The notes under the pieces were generated by a model. It ran no database searches, had not been told where the DNA came from, and saw only the letters and a program-made list of their open reading frames with translations. DNA of 9,073 bases from Paenarthrobacter nitroguajacolicus JCM 14115 (GTDB taxonomy: Bacteria; Actinomycetota; Actinomycetes; Actinomycetales; Micrococcaceae). The DNA lies in NCBI GenBank assembly GCA_001313365.1, contig BBFS01000136.1, positions 1 through 9,073 of the forward strand, read 5' to 3'. Positions 1 through 8,430 of this stretch are shown here, one piece after another (position 1 is the first letter of the stretch; each line of letters starts with the position of its first letter). Both the position numbers and the translations under genes were made by a program.

Positions 1-1216
1 CAAGCAACCGGACGGCGTGGCGGTGCGGGGAAGCCGGCGGGGCTGCGTTGGACGCCGTTCAGGCGGGCAGTTCTTCAGGATTTGCGGGAGGGTCTTCCGG
101 CCCGGGGCCAGAAATCCTCGAGGGTTGATTCGTCGGTGCGGCCGGGGGCCGGATGGGTGCCGGTGAGTGGGGGACTTTGTGTTCTGATTCTCGTGGCTGG
201 AAGTGGATGCCGGCACCTCACCGGCCTGCGGTGTGCCGGGGGGGTTGTTGGTTCCGGTTCCTGCCAAAGCTATGGTGGCGCCCACAATAATGACCGCCCC
301 GGTCAACCCCGCTGCCCCAACTTTCATCATGGCAGCGATGGACTTCGGAGCAGCCTCGCCGCCGGCACCGGCCACCACCCCGGCACCCGCGGTCCCGGCA
401 GTACCGTGAGTCCAGCGGCACCCGTGATCCCGGGGGGCGGCCGAGGTCAGGGCCACTCCCGCAATCAAGGGGGAAGATGATGGCCCTCATGGCGGACTGC
501 ACGTCATTGAGATCCAGGAGCAGGGCAGTGCATCTCGAACAGGATTCCAGATGGCTCTGGACTTTCTGGTGTGCCCGCCGACTCAGACCATTCCGCGAGT
601 ATGCCCCCCCCAACTGGTCCGGATACCCTTCACATTCCTTGGAGGTTGAGTCTTTTATATGGCCCTGCAAATAGGCTTGCCGTAGCCTTCACGGGCCCGG
701 ATGGCCAGCGACGAGACCCCCCCATTCGGGGTGATCCCTAAGACTTCCGATGCCGCGGCGGGTTTCATTCCCTCTATGTCCACGTACCACAGGACTTCCT
801 GCCAGCGCTCGGGCAGGGATTTGAACGCAGCCGCCACCGTGCTGGACTCAAACCCGACAACAGCGGGGGGGTCCTCAGGATCCTCAACCCGGTCCAGCAC
901 AAAACTGTCCGAAACCGGCAGGCTACGGGCCGCCATCCGGTTCTGGGCCTGCGCGATCCGCCGCACCGCTGTCAGCAGGTACGCCCTAAAGAAAGTGTCA
1001 GGACCCTTGCCACGCATCAGGGCCTGATGAATCGAAACAAACGCCTCCGAAACAATGTCCTCAATATCGGCCCTGTTATCCACCTGCCCCCGCCGCGACA
1101 TACCGCGCCATATCCCGATGGCGGTCAAAAAGACTCGCGAAAGCCCCCCCTGATCCCCCCGACCGAACCCTCAGGACAAGATCAGCATCACTCAGAGTCT
1201 CCATCGCCGTTGCCAC
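1..1216 (-). CDS. ECF sigma factor fused to a zinc-finger anti-sigma and membrane domain (frameshifted, C-terminal end uncertain)
   Basis: Predicted sigma-70 family (ECF) factor that directs RNA polymerase to a small regulon, with its own inhibitory domain attached. After removing run-length changes the order is: region 2 (starting METLSDADLVLRVRSG, later DIEDIVSEAF), region 4 (LPERWQEVLWYVDIEG, then LGITPN and LAIRAREG), a zinc-binding anti-sigma motif HLESCSRC (HxxxCxxC) following GLSRRAHQKV, and one or two hydrophobic segments including GAVIIVGATIALAG. This fused layout is known in actinobacterial ECF groups. I chose GTG at 1216 because AGGA lies six bases before it; ATG at 1204 is the alternative. 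Breaks are inferred at the C runs 1155-1160, 1144-1150 and 1087-1091, at a lost base near 685, and near 475, 432 and 405. Three more runs add one codon each (717, 865, 604). The tail after TM is low-complexity; its frame, and whether it ends near 80 or beyond the window, cannot be settled. Confidence 0.8.
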
Positions 1217-1407
1217 AGACGTTCCTATCTTCGGGTTACAAGTCGTTCGGCCCACAGCAGCTGTGGTGGACGGTGTTCAAAAACGCATCTTCCGCCAGGT
1301 GCTCGAACCAAAGGCCGTCGCAGCGGCAGCAACCTGTTCACGCGACAAATCGATGCAATGCTGCACTTCTTAAGTGTGGCCAGGGGGCAGTTCGTGTCGC
1401 GGAAACG
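1217..1407. other. intergenic region upstream of the sigma gene
   Basis: About 190 bases between the sigma gene start and the terminator of the pilus operon. I see no convincing ORF or RNA gene. It contains a short inverted repeat, CCACAG-CAG-CTGTGG at 1252-1266, 36 bases before the GTG start, which could be an operator or simply chance. I could not place a clear -35/-10 pair. A T-loop-like string near 1300 lacks the rest of a tRNA. Confidence 0.4.
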
Positions 1408-1440
1408 GAAAAAATCTTCGGGAAGGCCGGTTCACCTTCC
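1408..1440 (-). terminator. intrinsic terminator of the pilus operon
   Basis: Read on the minus strand, a hairpin with arms GGAAGG and CCTTCC (8-base loop, 1440-1421) is followed after CGAAGA by six T (1414-1409). It lies about 20 bases after the stop of the small ORF, where the operon should end and before the sigma gene begins. The stem is short, so termination may be partial. Confidence 0.55.
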
Positions 1441-1458
1441 GGCAACGCCCGCAAACAC

Positions 1459-1680
1459 CTAAGGGTCGTTGGGGAAGAGCAGGATTTCCAGCTCGTGCAT
1501 GTCCACGAGCCGGCGCTCATTTAGTTGGTCTTCGCGGATCCAGAACAGTCCCGCCTTCGGCATGGTCTGCGTGACGGTACCGCGATGTACAAGGACTCCC
1601 TGCGACCAAGCTTCAATGGTGTCCCCCCCTTGCGCCAAATCCACGCATCGGACGATGAGAATCTGTTGGTTGGCCGTCAC
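1459..1680 (-). CDS. small conserved-looking protein coupled to the pilus sortase
   Basis: A 73-residue ORF starting with GTG whose first bases overlap the sortase stop (GTGA), which implies translational coupling and a place in the pilus operon. The protein begins MTANQQILIVRCVDL, has no signal peptide or membrane segment, and ends in an acidic-hydrophobic stretch (LVDMHELEILLFPNDP). It looks like a small cytoplasmic all-beta protein, but I do not recognise the family. The G7/C7 run at 1623-1629 gives Gly-Gly in AQGGD where four G would give AQGD, so one residue may be spurious. A longer upstream start exists in this frame, but that stretch overlaps the sortase coding region. It may assist or regulate pilus assembly; that is inferred only from position. 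Confidence 0.7.
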   Translation of the reverse strand: MTANQQILIVRCVDLAQGGDTIEAWSQGVLVHRGTVTQTMPKAGLFWIREDQLNERRLVDMHELEILLFPNDP

Positions 1681-2614
1681 GGTGTGGTCCTTTCCCGGCG
1701 TTGGACTTGAGCTGAATCGCGAGGGCGGGTGACCAGGATGGCAGCCGTTGCCGCACCGATGAGGCCAAGAACCCACCAGGGGGAAACCTGGGTCTGAAGC
1801 TTGACTAGGCATTGTTTGCGGGCTCTCGGCACTGGGGGGGCTTCTGTGCGTTCGCCGCGGACGAGCAAGCGATGACTGTTAACGCCGGTGGGTGTACAGG
1901 TGATGAGAGTTACATAGTCCTTGCCGGGCACCTTTCGGAGTGCGTCCGTTTGATCCGGCAAGACCGTTTGGATGGAGTCCACTTTGTAGTAGATGGTCTG
2001 ATCCAGGACGCTGATGCTGAAGGTTTCTCCTTTAGCGACTTTGTGGAGGTTCTCAAAAAGGGTTGCACTGACGAAGCCGGAGTGCGCGCTAAGGACACTA
2101 TGCGTCCCCCCCTCTCCCCCAACTGGCAGAGCCGAACCGAACAGGTGACCGGCGCCCTTGGACAGCGAGTCTTCGTCGGTGCCATGAAAGATCGGCAGGT
2201 CGGAATGGATGGAGGGGGGGATGCTGATGCGGCCCATCATTCCACCGGGCCCCCCCACATCCAGCAGATTCTGGTACGCGTCTGATCCTGCCCCCAATGG
2301 TGGTCTGTTTGCCTCGTCATTGAGGGAGTAGGGGGGGTCTCTGAGGGGGGGTCCGGACGGAAGGTCTTGGTTGAACTTCTTTGCCGCGTCAAGGATGGAC
2401 TTTTTGGCAGAAGGTTCAAGTTCCCCCACAGTGTCAACATAGCCACTGATTTCGGTGGCGTGGACCCGGTCGGAAAACCAGGCAGCCGCTGTTGGGTAGA
2501 GCAAAATTCCCACACCCAAGATGGCGATCAGCACTATGAGGATGCGTTGTTTGCTCCACGATCCGATGACTCGGCCGAGGTCGGGTCGGGAGGGGGGGCT
2601 TGGATATGAGTCAT
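1677..2614 (-). CDS. srtC: class C (pilus-assembly) sortase, with five extra codons and a 5' frameshift
   Basis: Membrane transpeptidase that cleaves LPXTG-type signals and joins pilin subunits through the pilin-motif lysine. Visible parts: an N-terminal membrane segment (ILIVLIAILGVGILLYP), a class C lid motif (LRDP-YS), catalytic His in LSAHSGF, catalytic Cys in TLITCTPTG, catalytic Arg in SHRLLVRG, and a C-terminal membrane segment (WWVLGLIGAATAAILV). The uninterrupted frame starts at GTG 2534, but the better start is ATG 2614, with AGGA six bases upstream; it joins the frame if the G7 at 2592-2598 was five. Compared with the conserved family text, C7/G7 runs at 2106, 2214, 2250, 2331 and 2345 each add one Pro or Gly, including inside the lid and next to the catalytic His segment; the run at 1834 adds a sixth in a less constrained tail. 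It follows the pilin gene and overlaps the small ORF. Confidence 0.9.
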
Positions 2615-2653
2615 CAGGGTCCTGTGGCGGATAGGTGTGTAGTGCTGAAACTT

Positions 2654-2696
2654 CAAAGTGGGGAAGATCGCCGAAACGATCTTCCCCCCCACTTTG
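2654..2696 (-). promoter_or_regulatory. long hairpin between pilin and sortase genes
   Basis: A 17-base inverted repeat: left arm 2654-2670 (CAAAGTGGGGAAGATCG), six-base loop CCGAAA, right arm 2677-2696. The right arm is the exact complement except that its C run has seven bases where the left arm has four G. It starts 35 bases after the pilin stop and has no following T run, so it is more likely an mRNA-stabilising or partial read-through structure that makes pilin more abundant than sortase than a full terminator. Confidence 0.7.
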
Positions 2697-2731
2697 GCTA
2701 GATGGGAGTCACTGTTGCGGCTCCCGAGGTG

Positions 2732-4223
2732 TTAGCTGTTGGTGGTCTTGCGGTTCCGTACGAACAGCAGGCCTGCGCCGACGACCAAGAGCGCTCCGGC
2801 TGCGTAGAGCAGGCCGGTTCCGACGCCACCGGTGAGGGGCAGTTCGAAGCCGCCGTTGGACGGGATGTTCTTGACGCTCAGGTCAATGCCAACCGTGGTG
2901 GATGCTGAGTTGATCAGGAAGGAGATCGGCTCGGCGAGCAGTTCGTATCCGGCCGGGGGGGCGGTGGTCTCCACCAGGTAGTAGGTCCGGTAGTCAGCCG
3001 AGCCCGGTGCAACAGCTGCGCCGTCGGCCCAGTCCGAGTAACGCAGACCGGAGATCGTCAGGGTGCCATCGGCTGCAACGGTGAAGGTGCTCTGGCCGTT
3101 CAGGACGATCGGGTTGGTGCCGGCCAGGGCGTCAGCTTCGGTGGCGTAGACGGAGAAGGCAGCGCCGGCAAGAGCCGTGCCATTCTCGTCAACCTTCTGC
3201 AGCGTCATTTCGCCCCACTTGGTCACGACCGGGGGGGAGTAACGATAGGGCCGCCGGGCTGGCCCGGGGGGGTTACGTCGAAGCTGGGCAGGTTCGGGTA
3301 AACCAGGGCTTCGTTTTCGATTTCACCGATGGTGTTGACCGTGGTGTTCACCACGACCTGAACGCTGGTGTCCACGTGTGCGGCCAGTACTGCCAGGCCT
3401 GCGGGGGGTGAAGACTATGGAGACCGTGTTGGTTGCGGCGTCGAAGACGACGTTGTAGTCGGTGCCTTCGGTGATGACGGTGCCATCGACCAGGGTGGCG
3501 GTGGCGCCACGTAGCTCAACTTGGGATCGAGGACGTCCACGATCTTGTAACCATCGATGACGGCTTCGTTGGGGGGATGTCACCGGTGATGGTGAAGTCG
3601 ATCTGTCGCCCAGCTTCACATCGGGGGCATCCGTGACGGTCTTTTCTGCACCGGCAATGGAGTTCTTCGGGTAGACGTGAACATCGTAGATCCAGTTGTC
3701 CTGGTTATCCGGGTCGGTCAACGGAACCGATACCAGGAACGGAGCTGCAGGAGTCACACCGGCGGGGGTAGTTGGTCTCGGTGACCAGGTACAGGCCGAC
3801 AGGGAGGTTGGCGAACGCTGCGGTGCCGTCAGCAGCGGTGGTCTGGGCCTGCCCTGCACCCAGGGTGTATCCGGCGCGGTAATGGAGCTTCAGGATCGGC
3901 GGGGGGGCGAAGACGCTGCTCAGGTTATGGGCCGCGTCCCAACCGGCGTTGGTCGACAGGTCAATGGTGTTGACCTGCTGAATCGTGAACTCAATGCCAC
4001 CCAACGGCGTCAACCCGGAGGTGTCTACCGCAGTGCCGTTGTTGGGAAGGCCTGTGGGAGTGGTAGGGCGTTCGAACTTGTGGACTGTGATGGAACCGGT
4101 CTGGTCGCCGTCAACCAAGGGCGCCGCCGAGGCCGGTGCGACGGAGAACGACATGGCCAGCACCGCCCCGGCTATAGTTGCGGCGGCGGTTTTCCACAGC
4201 CGCAAGGAGCTTGGATTACTCAC
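2732..4223 (-). CDS. LPXTG-anchored major (shaft) pilin, SpaA/SpaH/FimP-like, frameshifted
   Basis: Covalent pilus shaft subunit, exported and polymerised by the class C sortase. It starts at GTG 4223 after a weak AGAAAGAAG, with a signal peptide (LRLWKTAAATIAGAVLAMSFSVAPASA). Domain 1 opens with GSITVHKFE and has an E-box in LYLVTETNYP. The pilin motif WIYDVHVYPKN supplies the cross-linking lysine (codon at 3665-3667). A middle Ig-like domain (VDGTVITEGTDYNVVFDAATNTVSIVF) and a SpaA-like domain (MTLQKVDENGTALAGAAFSVY, E-box YYLVETTAP) follow, then LPLTGG, a hydrophobic helix and RNRK. In this sequence the frame breaks at 3764 (+1), about 3604 (-1), 3571 (+2), about 3509 (-1), 3403 (+1) and 3231 (+2), with extra codons at 3901, 3266 and 2955. 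The sum matches the observed frame difference between the two ends. Expected intact length is about 490 residues. Confidence 0.9.
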
Positions 4224-4311
4224 TTTGTATCTTCTTTCTATTGATGGTTCGGATGCTCGGAGTGAACATTCTGGGTTCCGGGCTTACGGCGGTGGCGGCA
4301 AGCCGGAAGGT

Positions 4312-6919
4312 CTAGGTACTGGTGATGTTTCGACGGCGGATGTTGAGAAGTCCCAGGCCGAGGGCCGTCAGGAGGAGAAGTGATCCGGCTGCCGTGAAGG
4401 GCCACCAGCCGATGCCGCCGGACTCCGGCATTTGCAAGGCCGGGACATCGCGCACAGTGATGAGGAAGATCCCGTCACCGTCGGTGTCGCTGCTGCTCAC
4501 GACGCCCGCACCGCTGCCCTGCCCAACTGTCACCGCGCCGTTGGCTGCCACGGTGAATTGCACAGGCTCGGCCAACAGATTGAAACCGTCGGGTGCGGTG
4601 GTCTCTTCGAGCCAGTAGATACCGGGATTGATTCCCTCGAGTTGGAACAAACCTGTCTCGCCTGCCACGGCAACCGCGGTCGGGCTTACCAGGCAGCTCC
4701 GGGGGGGACGCCGTTATTATCGGTGTAAATCGTCCAGGAAGAGCCGGCCATTCTGACCCATTCCTCGTTGGAAGATTCGCCGACTTTTTCGATGAGGACT
4801 TTGGCAGGTGTCTGGTGTGTGGTGGTGCAATCGGGCCCGGGACCGGAGGAGCCGGATTCGGCGCAGGTTTGGGGGGGAGGTGTGCTGCCGCTGCCGGTCA
4901 CCGTGTTGATCAATGTGGCGTTCCAGGCGCTGGTTTTGACCGTGACGCTGTAGCGCAGTGTCGCTATTTGACCGGCGGGAAGAGTGAAAGCGGCCGTAGT
5001 GAGTGTTGTTGAAGGGGGCCACCGGGTTTGCCACGGGAATGGGAGTGCCCGTCCCAATGGTGAGGGTTGCTGAGCCCGGGACGAACGTCGCGTTGTCCAG
5101 GACATCGGCAAGGTTGTCTTTCAGGATCACCCCTGTGATGATGCCGCTGAGGCTGGTCGCGGTCACTGCGTAGTTGATGGTCTGGCCAGGCATGACTGAT
5201 CCGTTCGCCGGAACAGTACCGTTGACCGTCGCCGTCTTCTTGATCTTCCATGCCGGGGGGGGTGCCTTAATTTCTGCATCGTCAGTTGCTGTGACCGGCG
5301 GCCCTATGGCCGGATTGCCGGTGACCTTGGCGGTGTTTGTCAGCACGCCGGTGATCACGTCGTTCTGGGTAACAACGTAGGTGGCTGTAGCAGTCACCGT
5401 TTGCCCGGCCAGCAACACACCAGGCAGCCCCCCCGGCCAGGTGTAAGTCAGGGCTGACATGGCGCCTGTGCCGGAGAACTGCGTTTCACTGATCACGACG
5501 CCGGTCAAGGTGACGTTGCCGGTGTTTTGGGCGACGAAGGTGTAGGTGGCGGTTTGGCCGGCCACGAGTGTGGTCCTGTCCACGGTCTTGACCAACGTGA
5601 TGGCCGGAACACCTGCAGGGGGCGATGGTGACGATGTAGTCCTCCACCTCGCCTGAATTCGAAGGTCCAATGGGCAACTGGACCTGGGCGGTGTTGTAAC
5701 CGATCCGGAAGCGCGCATAGGTGGTCCCGGCAGTCATACCGGCAGGGATAGCAGTCCAGTTGAGCGTGGCCGATGTGGCTCCGGCCGCAAAGCTGGCACA
5801 CGCCCGCTCCGCCGTGTTGTTAAAGAGCCCGTCCTTGTTGACGTCGATCCACCCGCACGTCATTCCGGCTTTGCTGGCACCACTGATGGCGACGGTTCTG
5901 GAGTAGCTGGTCACCCCCCCGCCGTCATAGGCGTCATAACGACACCATCGTCCATCTGGTCCAGCGCTGCAGTAACGCTGGCATTGGGCGACACCGTGCC
6001 GTTGGCAACGTTGGCGTTATCCTCGGTGAGGTTGGCACCCAGCGTAACGTCGGATGTCACAGCCCTAGCGGCGCTGCCTTGATCGTAGGACGACGGGGGG
6101 GCATCCCCCGAAGTCCTGCGGAACCGTGACGGCCATGAGGAAGTTGTCTTGGTTGTGCTCATTGGCATTCGTGACGACGTTATCCGTGTAGCCGGGCATC
6201 GAGTTGCTGGTCGGAACGTGAACGCTGCTGACATCAAAGGTCAAGGTGGTAACGACGCCGTTAACTCTCACCGAACCGCATGCAGCTGTTGCTTGAGCGC
6301 TGAGCGGAGTGGGATTGCCGCTTTGAGCTGTGGTGCTGCACGAAGTACCGGTATTGTCATTCACCGCCGTAATGGAGTTACCACTGACGGCGAGATTGCC
6401 TCCGGAGAGCTTGCTCATGGTCAAACCCGCAGTGGCGAGGTTCAAGACGACGTGGTACTGCGACTGCTGATCAACACTGCCGTTGTTGCCGATGTCGAGG
6501 TTCACGTACCCGCCCATACCTGCCAGATTCAGCACCGGGTTTCTGACTGGTTGGCTAAAGGCAACTGTGATAGTTCCCAGGCCCGAACACGACCCACTGG
6601 CCGGGCAGTTATTCACGGCGTCCGTCCAGAACTCGACGGCGGGAGAGGCAGCGGGGGGGACGCCCTGCGAATAGTCAGAGGCAACGTACCCACGGCTATC
6701 CAGCGTCGTCCTGCCCGCCAGGTAGGTCAGACCGGACTGGTCATAGGTGGTGGTCAGGCCGGATCCCGGCATCGTCAGCACGGCGGCTCCGCCGGTAACG
6801 TTCGCCGGGGGGGCTGTGGCCACTTCGTAGGCCTGCGCCGGTGCGCCTAACGACAGCCCGCCAAGGACCACCATCAACGCGGCAGCAATGGCCGTCGCTC
6901 TCCCACGGGGAAACTTCAA
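4312..6919 (-). CDS. large multidomain pilus tip/base surface protein, FimQ-like, frameshifted
   Basis: First gene of the pilus operon and probably the tip or adhesive subunit. TTG at 6919 is chosen because GGAAGG lies seven bases upstream and the signal peptide follows at once (RATAIAAALMVVLGGLSLGAPAQA). Then come a roughly 250-residue N-terminal beta-rich region, a DFGDAPSSYD segment leading to a GEVED domain (GWIDVNKDGLFNN, then GEVEDYIVTI), a DUF7507/DUF11-like repeat (GQTATYTFVAQNTGNVTLTGV), a second repeat with DNLADVLDNATFVPGSATL, and a SpaA-like domain with E-box YWLEETTAPDGF. The C-terminus is MPESGG, a hydrophobic helix and NIRRRN. Frame breaks are at 6105 (+1), 5914 (+2), 5618 (+1), 5014 (+1) and about 4693 (-1); extra codons at 6807, 6653, 6095, 5428, 5255, 4871 and 4701. 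Net +1 agrees with the frame offset between the first and last segments. About 860 residues when intact. Confidence 0.87.
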
Positions 6920-6993
6920 TGGAGGTCCTTCCAAGAACTCTTACTCAACCGCTCCACTGGGGAGCCGAACATTTACAGGGCATAGCCACACCC

Positions 6994-7629
6994 TCAGCAG
7001 GGCGAAGCTTCACTAAGGGAGTAGCGGCAGGGAACTGAATGTGTTGCAAGTTCCAGGAAGTTTTTTGATAGACACCTATCAGCCGCGAACTGTAATGAGG
7101 CATCTTGCTGGTCGTGGAGCTCCCGAAAGGCCGAACGTCCGCTCACCCGCATGCTGCTCAGGAGTTCGCATCCGTGCAATTGATCCCGCGTCGTCACCGA
7201 ATAGGAGAAGCTTCGATATGCGGTCTCGAACCTTCCGAGATGGCCGATTGGCTGGACGTCCTCCGGGATAACGGCTGGAAATGAAGTACTTCCAAAGCCT
7301 CATTGGTCAGCGGTCCGGGGGGGACTAGGTGGACGTCATTGAGGCGCCGACCCGTTTCGTTGACGATCCAGGCTGTGAAAACTACCGTCTCCCCCCGGCC
7401 TGACCAACCGTCTGTCTGCTGCATACATCAGCACCAAGCCCGACCCATGAGGCCGCCGTTTGAGATGGCCCCATGTGGATTTGAGCTGCCGAATACCCTC
7501 TACTACCCATTCACTTCGCACACCCGTTAAGTGCTGCACGGGCGCCGATCGTGTCGCCACTTGGTCCTTAACGGATCCAAGAAAATACTCCGCCATTCCG
7601 CCTACCACCACTGGCGGCCAATTCGTCAA
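6994..7629 (-). CDS. hypothetical protein with DUF11-like beta-sandwich module (frameshifted, ends uncertain)
   Basis: I do not recognise the N-terminal half, which starts at TTG 7629 or, perhaps better, ATG 7596 (MAEYFLGSVKDQVATRS). The second half reads RLVRPGETVVFTAWIVNETG, then RRLNDVHLVPGPLTNEALEV, a pattern like DUF11-type surface repeats, and continues as GRFETAYRSFSYSVTTRD. Joining these needs C6 at 7391-7396 to be five, and one missing base near 7277; the run at 7317-7323 adds a Pro. No signal peptide or anchor is seen. With these changes the frame ends at TGA 6996-6994, 75 bases before the pilus operon, so it could be its first gene; without the second change it would stop at 7194. 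Reality of the gene is moderately supported, its 3' end is weak. Confidence 0.5.
7066..7081. repeat. short perfect inverted repeat upstream of the pilus operon
   Basis: TGATAG-ACAC-CTATCA, six-base arms with a four-base spacer, next to a run of six T on the plus strand. It is about 150 bases upstream of the large pilus protein. It could be an operator, but it may also lie inside the 3' part of the preceding gene. No terminator fits: the T run precedes the hairpin on the plus strand. Confidence 0.35.
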
Positions 7630-7668
7630 TGTCGCGACACAAATCCACTACCCGCGTACTTACTTGAC

Positions 7669-8430
7669 ATGAACGACCAAACAGAGATTCGTAGCGGCGA
7701 CCTCGTTATTACATCCTGTGGACTCCAACTTCGTTGGCAGCAAAGCAGCCTTCAGGCGGGATGGAAGCTTCCCGGTGATTGGCTGGTACCTGAGGTCGCG
7801 GAGACCACCAGGGCGAGAGTCCGGGGGGGACGAACTTCAGAACGTGGCGAGACGGCTGGGCGCCTCCCGCGCCTACCACGGGGTGGGCGTCCGCGAGACC
7901 ATGATGGACCTTCGCGCCTTTTACACCGTTGCCGATTTGTCCCCCCCGGATGACTCTTCATGCTTGCCTTAGTAGAGGGATGGACCGCGGAGATAGAGCG
8001 GCTGGAACCTCTCTCCTGCACTGATGTCCGCACAGGGCTGGCTACGTTCGCGCACTTTGAACGACTCATCTACGACGTGGCGGTCAGCGGATCCCGGGCA
8101 CAACAAGCCCAGACCATTGCATCCCTCCATCTCGACTGGTCCGATCAAGGCCATCGTCTTGGCTGGGATCTGCTTGCGGACGTAGGGAACATCTGCAGCG
8201 AGGAACTTGCCACGATCAACGTCTCGGCTGCCTACCACCGAGGAAGTATCCACGCCATCATGGAGCGCACTACTCAAAGTTACGAAGCCCTTTTCCGCTG
8301 CCGCGAACGCCTCGATGCACTCACCAGGTGGCCTTCTCCAGCTACGACAGTCGACTTCGAACCCGTCCCGACCACCCGGGCGGATTTCACGAAAACAACA
8401 GCTGCGCTCCGAACCCGACGAGCTGCCTAA
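7669..8430 (+). CDS. possible degenerate GGDEF-fold protein, frameshifted
   Basis: Reconstructed protein of about 250 residues. The first part (MNDQTEIRSGDLVITSCG... then DELQNVARRLGASRAYHGVG and RETMMDLRAFYTVADLSP) resembles the N-terminal helical part of some actinobacterial proteins of unknown function. The second part has CTDVRTGLATFAHFERLI, LHLDW, GHRLGWDLLADVGNIC and YHRGSIHAIM, spaced like DxLTGLxxxxxFxxxL, the LDLD strand, GHxxGDxLL and the GGDEF turn of diguanylate cyclases. The signature itself (GGDEF) is absent, so cyclase activity is not expected. Frame breaks: the G7 at 7823-7829 should be five, and one base is missing near 7958; C7 at 7941 adds a codon. ATG 7669 has no clear ribosome binding site. 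Its stop overlaps the next start (TAATG), indicating an operon. The gene is convincing; the fold call is tentative. Confidence 0.6.

Noticed and set aside
82..1027. Plus-strand ORFs opposite the sigma factor gene
   Set aside because: They have no recognisable motifs and lie antisense to a gene with clear sigma and zinc-finger motifs.
1290..1330. tRNA gene (a GGTTCGAGC T-loop-like string on the minus strand)
   Set aside because: No matching acceptor stem, D-arm or anticodon arm can be folded around it.
2732..6919. Genuine old pseudogenes of the pilin and tip protein
   Set aside because: Apart from run-length changes, the frames have no stops and motifs (pilin lysine, E-boxes, GEVED, LPLTG) are intact, so long decay under no selection is not supported.
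7066..7081. Intrinsic terminator at the inverted repeat
   Set aside because: The adjacent run is T before the hairpin on the plus strand and A after it on the minus strand, so neither direction has the required trailing T run.
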